Positions 1-6,918 of a DNA stretch of 64,000 nt are shown here, piece after piece. Source of the DNA: Verrucomicrobiota bacterium (GTDB lineage: Bacteria > Verrucomicrobiota > Kiritimatiellia > CAIVKH01). The translations under genes were made by a program, and so were the position numbers. Where the stretch lies: the NCBI GenBank assembly GCA_024233345.1, contig JACKPT010000002.1:1-64000 (forward strand), written 5' to 3'. Positions within the stretch are counted from its first letter, which is position 1; every line of letters starts with the position of its first letter. Below the pieces are notes generated by a model. It saw only the letters and a program-made list of their open reading frames with translations. It had not been told where the DNA came from and did not search any database.

Positions 1-71
1 TGATTGGAAAAATCCTCTCCAAAAGTTCCAATCCTTGGAACTTTTGTTTGCTGAAATTCCAGGCGTTGGAA
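1..71. repeat. Palindromic repeat, TTCCAA-NNN-TTGGAA at 31-bp period (cut by window edge)
   Basis: Three 15-nt palindromic sites are spaced exactly 31 bp apart. The first is cut by the window edge, with its right arm ending at 9. The others are TTCCAATCCTTGGAA at 26-40 and TTCCAGGCGTTGGAA at 57-71. A second copy with the same geometry and the same third site lies at 23329-23405. The element is intergenic and sits on the 3' side of the minus-strand gene at 194-574. Confidence 0.8.
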
Positions 72-151
72 GATCAATGGCGCGCCCACCTATCAGGACG
101 AATTTCATGAAGCGTATGTCGGTAAGCGGTCTGGCTTCAGCCGATCAGGAT

Positions 152-174
152 GCCCACGGATCGCACGGATGAAG
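152..174. repeat. Isolated copy of the GCACGGATGAAG repeat
   Basis: The stretch reads GCCCACGGATCGCACGGATGAAG in two overlapping halves and matches the right part of the repeat units at 18902-19530. It lies between the TTCCAA element and the end of the DUF2294 gene. I see no gene in 1-193. Confidence 0.6.
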
Positions 175-193
175 CACCGGGAGGGTGCTTGCT

Positions 194-574
194 TCAGGGA
201 TCCGGTGAGACTATTTCTGGTGCACTGGCCATGGTGAACAGGATGATGCGCTCCCCGGTTTTGACGCTGATGTCGGTGTGCAGGCTGCGGACCGGGATGT
301 GGAGGATGTCCTCCAGCATGGCGGCGAGCTGGGGGCGCGCTTTTTCCAGCAGTTCGGTTCGGGTTTGTTTGATCAGGTCTCGCCCCCGGCCGGTTGGGTC
401 TGTTCCGGCAAGATGCGATTCAGCGCGGGTAATCACGCCCTTGAGCCTGATCAGCACCATGTCATCGATGAGGTAGGTCCGGGCTTCCGTGGGACCGCGT
501 CCCATAAATTCCCGTTCAAACTTCACCATGGCCTGGGTGATTTTTGCTTCGGTTTCCCCGCGTGTGGACTGCAT
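194..574 (-). CDS. DUF2294 / MpsC-family protein
   Basis: This 126-residue cytoplasmic protein has no signal peptide or membrane segment. It matches the DUF2294 pattern: N-terminal 'EAKITQAMVKFEREFMGRGP', then 'DDMVLIRLKGVITRAE', then a C-terminal 'DISVKTGERIILFTM' strand. The family is annotated MpsC after the staphylococcal MpsABC cation-translocating system, but here no MpsA or MpsB gene is adjacent, so a transport role cannot be inferred. It starts 79 bp after the DUF4914 stop on the same strand and may be co-transcribed with it. The ATG at 572-574 is the only good start. Family assignment is fairly sure; function is open. Confidence 0.75.
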   Translation of the reverse strand: MQSTRGETEAKITQAMVKFEREFMGRGPTEARTYLIDDMVLIRLKGVITRAESHLAGTDPTGRGRDLIKQTRTELLEKARPQLAAMLEDILHIPVRSLHTDISVKTGERIILFTMASAPEIVSPDP

Positions 575-653
575 GCCGGGAGTCTACCGGGTCAAACGGT
601 TGGAGCGCAATCACCGTGTTTGATGCTTGCGCTCCTCCCGACCGTGCCCAGTG

Positions 654-2549
654 CTATTCCTCCGGATCAATCATGGGGTGTGGAATGAGTTGTTCATATT
701 CCTCCACCGCTGCTCCGGCCAGGCAGGCCTCGATGATCTTCCGCCCCAGGGGATCCAGATCGGGCACGAGAAAGCTGTCGAGTTGCTCGTGGAAGAAGTT
801 GGAGAGCATGAGGGCCCCCAGATCATAGGCTTCCAGCCCCACCTCCTTCTGGGTTTCAACCCGCAGCAGGATGGAAGGGATGGATTGACCTTCCACCACC
901 ATGCTGTTCATCGAGTAGCCGAGCAGCGGACACCGGGAAGGGGTCACCTGCCCGGCATGGAACCGGGCCCCGCCCCGCCGGGCGAGGTATTCGCGGGCGA
1001 TCCACTGCGGCATGAAGCTGGTTTTCCATGCCCCGATATGCTGATTCGGGCAAAGGATGTAACGAACCTTCGGGGTGTCTACGATTTGCTGGAGCAGGAG
1101 ATTCGCATGGTCGACCATCCGCCCCGTCGCAAACGGCCAATAGGAGCCGACCCCCTCGGAGCTCATACCCTCCGAGGCGACAATACTGGGATTGGCATGC
1201 CCTCGCGGTGCGACCAGCCGCCACAACCAGGCCAGCGAGGGAGGTAGCAGGTGGAAGATGCCGAGAATTCCGTAGGAAGGTTTTTCCTTGGTGCAGGGGG
1301 GCGTTCGGACCCCGAAGCTGCGAACTTCCACCGACGCCGATCCATTCACAATGCCGGGCACGGCTTTACGCGGCACGATCACCCGGGGGTTGGGGCAGGG
1401 TTTGCCCGGTTCATCCATGATGTGATCCCAGATGAGTGCGGTACTTCCCGGCGTTGCATGGATATTCAGGAACAGCAAGGGCTCCTTCGGGTGGATGGTC
1501 ATCTCCTCCAGATGCGGGTCGACCCCATAGCGGGTGATATGGTTCACCCGGACAAACCATCCCTGTTCGGCATCGATTACCGACAGCTTGCCATCGCGGC
1601 GGCTGAGGGATGGATGGCACAGAGCCATGTCATCGGTGACGGCCCGCAGGTCGCAATTGCGGGGCAATACGATGTTGCGCTTTTCTCCGGAGAGGATGTT
1701 TTCGCCGAGCAGCAGGCTCCCGTCTTTTTCGCGGTGTACCTGTTCGAGCATTTCGCTTTTACCGCCACCGCTGGCGCCCTCGTGCATGATGGTCACTTTG
1801 TTCTCGTAGGGGGTGATGACCTGCACGGTCGAGCAATGAGCGGTCACCCACTTTTCCTTTTCCCCGAGGGTCAGTAACACCCCGTAAATCCCCTTTTTGG
1901 CGCTCGGGCCCGGATAGAGGTTGTAACTGAAGAGTTCGTGCCGCTCAGGGGTTCGGTTGTGCACGACCATCTGCCGGCCCTCGAAATGGGTGTGCCGGAA
2001 AATCGGGGCGACATAGATGACCGCCTTGGGATTGAAATCATCCGGAACCTGATCGGCTTCCAGGATGCCTTGGAGCAGGGCGAGCCCGAGGGCAAAGAAC
2101 CCGGCATTGGCGGGACCAACCACCAGGGCATCCGCGCCGATCCCCTTGGCGCCGGCCAGAAATGGGAACAAGGCAAGCTCCTGGGTCTTGAGCCAGTCGA
2201 AAGTCTCCTGGCGCAGGTCGCCGAAATCACGGTTGAACAAGTCGGCATACCGGGGCTTGTCGGTGGGCCGGTCATCGGCAATTACCATGCAGTCCGGATC
2301 GCGCCGACGCATGTAGGGCTCGGTATAGTTGGCGGCAATTCCGTTCTTCACCCGGCAGACTTCGACTTCGGTAAACGGTCCTTTCCCCGGAATGTCGTAA
2401 ATGACTTTGTGGACCCCATTTTGCTCGTCGCGCATCGCGAGCTTGAAAAGGTCCACCTTGTTGCGTGCCACCACGAACCCCGGACATGCAGTCAGAATTT
2501 CCTCCAGCTCGGTGTGCGGCGTGAATCCCAGTTGTTCTTGTAAGTTCAT
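654..2549 (-). CDS. DUF4914 family protein, PEPCK-like P-loop protein of unknown function
   Basis: This 631-residue soluble protein has a kinase-type P-loop GASGGGKSEM at about residues 258-267. An upstream 'HFEGRQMVVHNRTPERHELFSYN' region and a downstream 'LLLGENILSGEKRNIVLPRNCDLRA' region surround it. The P-loop has the GxxGxGKT/S layout and the whole resembles the DUF4914 family, which is distantly PEP-carboxykinase/HprK-like. Substrate and reaction are unknown. A GGGAAG Shine-Dalgarno lies 2-7 nt upstream of the ATG at 2547-2549. The 5' leader carries a strong intrinsic terminator and an upstream structured segment, suggesting attenuation control. The DUF2294 gene follows on the same strand. 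Confidence 0.8.
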   Translation of the reverse strand: MNLQEQLGFTPHTELEEILTACPGFVVARNKVDLFKLAMRDEQNGVHKVIYDIPGKGPFTEVEVCRVKNGIAANYTEPYMRRRDPDCMVIADDRPTDKPRYADLFNRDFGDLRQETFDWLKTQELALFPFLAGAKGIGADALVVGPANAGFFALGLALLQGILEADQVPDDFNPKAVIYVAPIFRHTHFEGRQMVVHNRTPERHELFSYNLYPGPSAKKGIYGVLLTLGEKEKWVTAHCSTVQVITPYENKVTIMHEGASGGGKSEMLEQVHREKDGSLLLGENILSGEKRNIVLPRNCDLRAVTDDMALCHPSLSRRDGKLSVIDAEQGWFVRVNHITRYGVDPHLEEMTIHPKEPLLFLNIHATPGSTALIWDHIMDEPGKPCPNPRVIVPRKAVPGIVNGSASVEVRSFGVRTPPCTKEKPSYGILGIFHLLPPSLAWLWRLVAPRGHANPSIVASEGMSSEGVGSYWPFATGRMVDHANLLLQQIVDTPKVRYILCPNQHIGAWKTSFMPQWIAREYLARRGGARFHAGQVTPSRCPLLGYSMNSMVVEGQSIPSILLRVETQKEVGLEAYDLGALMLSNFFHEQLDSFLVPDLDPLGRKIIEACLAGAAVEEYEQLIPHPMIDPEE

Positions 2550-2575
2550 CTCTTCCCTTTCGTTGCGTGTAGAGC

Positions 2576-2612
2576 AAAAAAAAGACCGAAAAACCCAAGG
2601 GGTTCTTCAGTC
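2576..2612 (-). terminator. Intrinsic terminator in the leader of the DUF4914 gene
   Basis: Read on the minus strand, GACTGAAGAACCC pairs with GGGTTTTTCGGTC across a CTT loop, giving 13 bp including two G-U pairs. Eight T residues follow immediately (plus-strand A run at 2576-2583). It ends only 26 bp before the DUF4914 ATG. It is therefore either the end of the upstream pabBC transcript, more than 200 bp past that stop, or a conditional terminator of a leader RNA. Confidence 0.75.
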
Positions 2613-2660
2613 TCACTCTTCCTCCGTTCCGACAAGGCCCGGGGGAAGCTTGTTCCTTTT

Positions 2661-2748
2661 CTGTTTGCTGAACGGCTTGCCCTTCCCGCAGGACTGGCCC
2701 TCCGCTCAGGCGCACAACCTCCAGAAAAAACCGGGTTCTGTCAAACAG
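2661..2748 (-). promoter_or_regulatory. Candidate structured leader RNA (possible riboswitch, class unknown)
   Basis: CTGTTTG at 2661-2667 is complementary to CAAACAG at 2742-2748. Inside it GAAC (2670-2673) pairs with GTTC (2735-2738), and the enclosed 60 nt contain further short helices. On the minus strand this closed multi-helix lies about 50 nt before the intrinsic terminator at 2576-2612 and 110 nt before the DUF4914 ATG. That is the order expected of a transcription-attenuating leader. I could not match it to a known riboswitch consensus (TPP, cobalamin, SAM-I, c-di-GMP, glycine, fluoride checked by eye). Confidence 0.4.
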
Positions 2749-2765
2749 AAATGGACCGAAATGTG

Positions 2766-2791
2766 AATCCTGGTTTCTTCCCGGCAGGATT
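2766..2791 (-). terminator. Hairpin after pabBC, no U-tract
   Basis: AATCCTG at 2766-2772 and CAGGATT at 2785-2791 form a 7-bp stem with a 12-nt loop, 25 bp past the pabBC stop. No T run follows on the minus strand, so it may only stabilise or process the 3' end. Confidence 0.3.
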
Positions 2792-2816
2792 GGTTCAGGC
2801 GTCTACATGGTCGTTG

Positions 2817-4571
2817 TCAGGAAGTCATATGTCTGAATCGAGTGAGCTGCCAACCCCGTACTGAGTTGATGAACCAGACCTTGCCGGTGTGGAGGTCCTC
2901 CCAGTGCAGCACCTGCTCTTGAATACGGCGCTGGTTCAGCAGGGTCTGGCGAAACGTTCCGTTGAGGAGCCCACAGGTGACCGGGGGGGTGAGCCATTGT
3001 CCGTTGCGTTCGAGGACGAGGTTGCCATAGGTGAATTCGGTCACTTCGCCCCGCTCATTCATCAGCACAATATCATCGGCGTCTCCCATCGCCGCGCGGG
3101 CCTGGTCGTAGGCCTCCCGCAGCAGGGTTTTGTGATAGAGAAATCGATTGGATGCGTGGATGCGAAAGGGTTCCGGGGCAAGGCTCAGGGGGGGGGGCTT
3201 GGGTTCCGGTTGCGCGACAAATGCTGGAACCGGGCGGATGGTGATCTCACACTGCCCGCATGGATAGGCGACCAGCCGGATCCGGTGGGAGCTGGTCAAT
3301 GCCTGGGTTCCCTCCATCACGCAAGCCCGGACGGCATCGATATCCACGGGGGCCCCCAGTTGCTCCGCACTCTGCGCCATGCGTGAGAGATGTTCCTCGT
3401 AGAGATAAATGCCCGGTCCCGGTTCGAACCGCATGGTTTCCAGAAATCCCAATCGCGGCGTGTTGAGAATCGCAGCCTTGGCCAGGCATTCACGATATTC
3501 GGTGTCGGGTGTGGAGTCCCACACCACACCGCTGCCCGTGCCATAGGTCATTGTGCCGGCATGTTTGTCGATCCATACGGTCCGAATCGCCACCTGCATC
3601 CGGATATCGCCGCCCGGCAGCAGATGTCCGATGGCTCCGGTGTAGATTCCCCGGGGCGTATGTTCGACGGCGGAAATAATTTTGGTGGTTTCCACTTTGG
3701 GGGCGCCGGTAATCGAGGCGCAGGGGAAAAGGGCGGTCATGATGTCGGTAAAACCGGCGGGTGTGATTGCCTCCACGGTCGAGGTCATCTGCCAGACCGT
3801 GGGGAGGGGAGAGACTTCAAAAAGACAGGACACGCGCACGTCGCGGGCCTGGGCAATCCGGCTGAGGTCATTCCGGATCATGTCCACGATCATTATATTT
3901 TCTGCCCTGTCTTTTTCGGATTGGATCAGCTGTTCCCGCGCGTCCCGGTCCTGCTCCGGTGATGCGCCACGCGGGGCGGTTCCCTTCATCGGGCGGCAGA
4001 GAAGCGTGGATCCCGTCCGGTGGAAAAAAACCTCGGGGGTGACGGAGCAGACCGCAAAGTCCGGGGTATCGATCAGCATTGACCCGGGCGTGGGTTGGGC
4101 ATCGTACAACCGGGTGAACAGAGCCAGTGGCTCGCCGGTCACGGTCGTGGTCATGGGGAAGGTGGCGTTGACCTGATAGGTGTCGCCGGATGCGATGCGG
4201 TCCCGAATGATCGATAGGCGTCGGGTGTATTCTGTTTCGTCGAGCTGCGGTATCCATATCCGGTCCGGGTCTTCAGGGCTCCTGGGGAGCGAGGTTTCGA
4301 CCGGATCCCGGAACGCGGCAAACCATGCGAGCGGCGCCGGGCATTCCGGGTGGGTGGTCAGCGCGGCGTCAAAGGCCGGCCCGGCTTCATAGGAGACAAA
4401 ACCAAGAACATGGTGCCCCTGTAGCTGCAAAGCCTCCGCACCTGCGACGACCCGTTTGACGTCACCGAGGGTTGTCGCACAGAGAATCTTCACCGGATCG
4501 GAAAAATGCCACCACCGGCCCAGACGGCCTGGCGACGGTATCCAGATCTGGACCTCCCGGGAATCGCTCAC
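2817..4571 (-). CDS. pabB-pabC: Fused aminodeoxychorismate synthase component I / aminodeoxychorismate lyase
   Basis: This 584-residue fusion makes 4-aminobenzoate for folate. Residues about 1-370 are a PabB/TrpE-type chorismate-binding domain. 'PMKGTAPRG' carries the Lys (K196) typical of aminodeoxychorismate synthase rather than anthranilate synthase, and 'SITGAPKVET' lies near 287-295. Residues about 373-584 are a class IV PLP aminotransferase/lyase: 'YHKTLLREAYDQA' holds the likely PLP lysine K481, followed by 'NERGEVTEFTYGNLVL' and 'PPVTCGLLNGTFRQTLL'. The glutaminase PabA is not in the window. The gene lies 15 bp downstream of argA on the same strand, so the two are probably co-transcribed. 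Such PabB-PabC fusions are known in other bacteria. Confidence 0.9.
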   Translation of the reverse strand: MSDSREVQIWIPSPGRLGRWWHFSDPVKILCATTLGDVKRVVAGAEALQLQGHHVLGFVSYEAGPAFDAALTTHPECPAPLAWFAAFRDPVETSLPRSPEDPDRIWIPQLDETEYTRRLSIIRDRIASGDTYQVNATFPMTTTVTGEPLALFTRLYDAQPTPGSMLIDTPDFAVCSVTPEVFFHRTGSTLLCRPMKGTAPRGASPEQDRDAREQLIQSEKDRAENIMIVDMIRNDLSRIAQARDVRVSCLFEVSPLPTVWQMTSTVEAITPAGFTDIMTALFPCASITGAPKVETTKIISAVEHTPRGIYTGAIGHLLPGGDIRMQVAIRTVWIDKHAGTMTYGTGSGVVWDSTPDTEYRECLAKAAILNTPRLGFLETMRFEPGPGIYLYEEHLSRMAQSAEQLGAPVDIDAVRACVMEGTQALTSSHRIRLVAYPCGQCEITIRPVPAFVAQPEPKPPPLSLAPEPFRIHASNRFLYHKTLLREAYDQARAAMGDADDIVLMNERGEVTEFTYGNLVLERNGQWLTPPVTCGLLNGTFRQTLLNQRRIQEQVLHWEDLHTGKVWFINSVRGWQLTRFRHMTS

Positions 4572-4586
4572 AGCACGAACCGGAGA

Positions 4587-5879
4587 TCAGAGGGGAACGA
4601 GGTCCTTGTATAGCACACGCGACCGTCGCTTGCTCTGATCGTAGATGGTCCGCCGCTGTGGGGGCAACAGGTCGGGATCGCCAACCAGAAAGCCGCCCTT
4701 CTGTTGGAAGTAGTTGAACGCCTGGGTGGAAAGGGCAATCAGGCGCTTGGCCCCGAGCTCGCGTGCGGTGGTTTCCGCATAGTCCATCAGCTTCCGGCCG
4801 ATACCCTGGTTCGCGTGGCTCTCCGCGACAATCAGGCATTCAAGCTCCATGACCTCCGGATCCGATCCGGGATAGGGAATCAGCCCAAAGCAGCCCACCA
4901 CATTGCGGTCGATCTCAAAGACATGAAAGTCCCGGATCCGGGTGGTGATGGATTGCCGGTTCCGGGGAAGCACCTGTTTGAACTCCACGGATTCCCGGAT
5001 CAGGTTGAGGATGGAGCCTACATCCCGCCGCCGGGCCTGCCGGATCGCCTCGTATTCATTGGCATAAATCATGGTGCCAATGCCCTCGTTGGAAAAAATT
5101 TCCTGAAGCAGCGCGGCATCTTCACGGCCATCGATCAAGTGGACCCGCGATACCGAGTTGCGGCAGGCCCGCAGGCCATGTTGCAGTTTGGACTTCATCT
5201 CCTTGTCCAGGTCGGCCGCATGTTTGTGCAGAAAGGTCTCCGCCTCCTCGATGGAGAATTGGGCCCGCAGTGTTCCGCTGTCCCGAACCCCATTGCTGCT
5301 GCCGACGAACATCAGCTTGGCCGCGTGCAGGGCTTCGGAAACCTCGAGGGCGACCCCGTCGGAATTGACCCGGTACGTTTGCCCATTGCCGTCGAAGCCC
5401 AGCGGCGGAATGATCGGGATGATGTCTTCCTCGATCAGTTTGAGCAGAAAATCGATCTCCACCCGCTCCACCTGCCCGGTGAACAGATGGTCCTCCCCGT
5501 CGATAATGCCGGCGGGATGGGCGATGATCGCGTTGGTGACTGCCGCCTGCTGATCGGCATCCCGCAATCCCTCAAGAATCCGGTGGCTGATATGGTTGGC
5601 CGCCATGGTGGCAATCTTGAGGGTCTGTTCGTCGGTGATGTCCATCCCGTGGGTATCCGACACGGTGATCCCGAGCTGGGTGGCGAGGTCTTCAATAAAG
5701 ATGCTCGCCCCGTGCACCAGCACCACCTTGATATTCACGCTCCGTAAAAAAGAAATGTCGAGCAGGAGATTGTGAAAATTATCCGACGCAATCACCTCGC
5801 TGTCGATGTTCAGCACGAAAATCTTATCCCGGAATCGTGCGCTGTAGGTAAGGATGCCCCGCAGGTCGGCAAGCTTCAT
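4587..5879 (-). CDS. argA: Amino-acid N-acetyltransferase (N-acetylglutamate synthase)
   Basis: The protein has 430 residues, starting at the ATG 5877-5879 ('MKLADLRGILTYS'). An in-frame extension of 64 codons upstream is Pro/Ser-rich and unlikely to be translated. Residues about 1-280 are an amino-acid kinase fold ('KVVLVHGASIF', 'EEDIIPIIPPLGFDGNGQTY', 'NSDGVALEVSEAL'). Residues about 285-430 are a GNAT domain with the acetyl-CoA loop 'NQGIGRKLMDY'. This is the ArgA architecture: it acetylates glutamate with acetyl-CoA as the first step of arginine synthesis and is usually feedback-inhibited through the kinase-like domain. No other arg gene is nearby. It precedes pabBC by 15 bp. Confidence 0.88.
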   Translation of the reverse strand: MKLADLRGILTYSARFRDKIFVLNIDSEVIASDNFHNLLLDISFLRSVNIKVVLVHGASIFIEDLATQLGITVSDTHGMDITDEQTLKIATMAANHISHRILEGLRDADQQAAVTNAIIAHPAGIIDGEDHLFTGQVERVEIDFLLKLIEEDIIPIIPPLGFDGNGQTYRVNSDGVALEVSEALHAAKLMFVGSSNGVRDSGTLRAQFSIEEAETFLHKHAADLDKEMKSKLQHGLRACRNSVSRVHLIDGREDAALLQEIFSNEGIGTMIYANEYEAIRQARRRDVGSILNLIRESVEFKQVLPRNRQSITTRIRDFHVFEIDRNVVGCFGLIPYPGSDPEVMELECLIVAESHANQGIGRKLMDYAETTARELGAKRLIALSTQAFNYFQQKGGFLVGDPDLLPPQRRTIYDQSKRRSRVLYKDLVPL

Positions 5880-6124
5880 AATTCTGGTTCCAACATGTGA
5901 TCGATGATCTCCGCTCAACTCGCTCCAAAGATTCAATAAAGCGGGGGGGGATGCAATGTTATCTTTTGCCGGCCCGGATTCTCTGGCCCCCATGGCGATG
6001 CAGCTCGGGCAATCACGAATGGACCCCCATGGGTGTGAATAGGGTGATGAGGGGGGATTGGCTGTGGCCATACGAGGTTAATGGGCTCATGACCTGTACG
6101 GGGACCCTGGCGTCACGGCAGCGT

Positions 6125-6556
6125 TCAGGGGAAGGGATGTCGCCATTTCAATTCCCGGAAGATCTGGAAGTCGCGATCAGTAGAGATCCATTCGCAGTCG
6201 TACTCGATCGCGAGTGCGGCATGCCATGCATCGGCGACCTTCTTCCCCTGGATCGAATAGGTTGCACATAATTCGGTGAAGATTTCCCAGTTACGGAATC
6301 CGGGACGGAGCAGTTGCGCGGTCGACCTTTCCACAAGACGGTTGCAAAAGGCGATGGCCGTTTTTGTGGGGGTCGGCTCTCTGAAAATTCGCGGGTTTGT
6401 GACCACCCGGATGAAGGCGCTGAGCACAGCTTCGGAAAGGGCAAAAGGGGCTGGTTGGGTTGCCACCTTGGTCAACCACGTGGCGTAGTCAGCATGATTC
6501 GGGATTGAGTCGGGGCGATGGGCATACACCAGCACATTCACATCACACAGAATCAA
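6125..6556 (-). CDS. PIN-domain toxin, VapC family
   Basis: This 143-residue PIN nuclease has acidic residues at D5 ('LCDVNVLVYA'), E42, D109 ('VADAWHAALA') and D127 ('STDRDF'), the quartet that coordinates the metal ions. VapC toxins cleave tRNA or rRNA sites; the target here is unknown. The start codon is TTG (minus-strand 6556-6554), which overlaps the antitoxin TGA as TTGA, indicating translational coupling. It is the downstream partner of the ribbon-helix-helix gene 6553-6807. Confidence 0.88.
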   Translation of the reverse strand: MILCDVNVLVYAHRPDSIPNHADYATWLTKVATQPAPFALSEAVLSAFIRVVTNPRIFREPTPTKTAIAFCNRLVERSTAQLLRPGFRNWEIFTELCATYSIQGKKVADAWHAALAIEYDCEWISTDRDFQIFRELKWRHPFP

Positions 6557-6807
6557 GATTCAGTACCCCGAAACGTCTCCCGGTCTTCGGCCGCAATCAG
6601 TTCGCTGGTGCGGTCCAGGCAAATATCCGGGTAGACACCTTGGCTGCCATAGGTGATCAACTTGAACGGCTTTTTTTTCGTGGGGGATGCTTGAAGTGCC
6701 CGTCGACCGGCATTGGCGAGGAAGGCGCTCAGGCTGAGGCCAGATGCTTTGGCGGCCTGCTTTAACTGAGCGCCGAGCTCATCGTCGATGAATATGGAAG
6801 TCCGCAT
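6553..6807 (-). CDS. Ribbon-helix-helix antitoxin (VapB-like)
   Basis: This 84-residue protein has an N-terminal ribbon-helix-helix DNA-binding region ('MRTSIFIDDELGAQLKQAAKASGLSLSAFLANAGRRAL', residues 1-38, seen in parts). An acidic C-terminus ('DRTSELIAAEDRETF') probably wraps the toxin. It overlaps vapC by 4 nt. A perfect 15-nt palindrome lies directly upstream of the ATG, as expected for autoregulation. Confidence 0.85.
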   Translation of the reverse strand: MRTSIFIDDELGAQLKQAAKASGLSLSAFLANAGRRALQASPTKKKPFKLITYGSQGVYPDICLDRTSELIAAEDRETFRGTES

Positions 6808-6808
6808 G

Positions 6809-6823
6809 GTATTACCGTAATAC
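6809..6823. promoter_or_regulatory. Candidate vapBC operator
   Basis: GTATTACCGTAATAC is a perfect odd palindrome whose edge is 1 bp from the antitoxin ATG (6805-6807). Ribbon-helix-helix antitoxins commonly bind such sites to repress their own operon; binding here is inferred. Confidence 0.6.
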
Positions 6824-6918
6824 TTTCGAGTGGGCGTGTCAATCAGGCGGCGAGGGAGATCCTTCGGTGGGGCAGCAGCATCTTGTCACGGCTCCCTTGA
6901 ATGCGGTAACGTCACATC

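Noticed and set aside
2576..2816. SRP RNA, tmRNA, 6S or RNase P RNA in the DUF4914 leader
   Set aside because: None of the conserved cores (GGAAGGAAGCAGCC, tRNA-like ends with TTCGA, RNase P helices) could be found on either strand.
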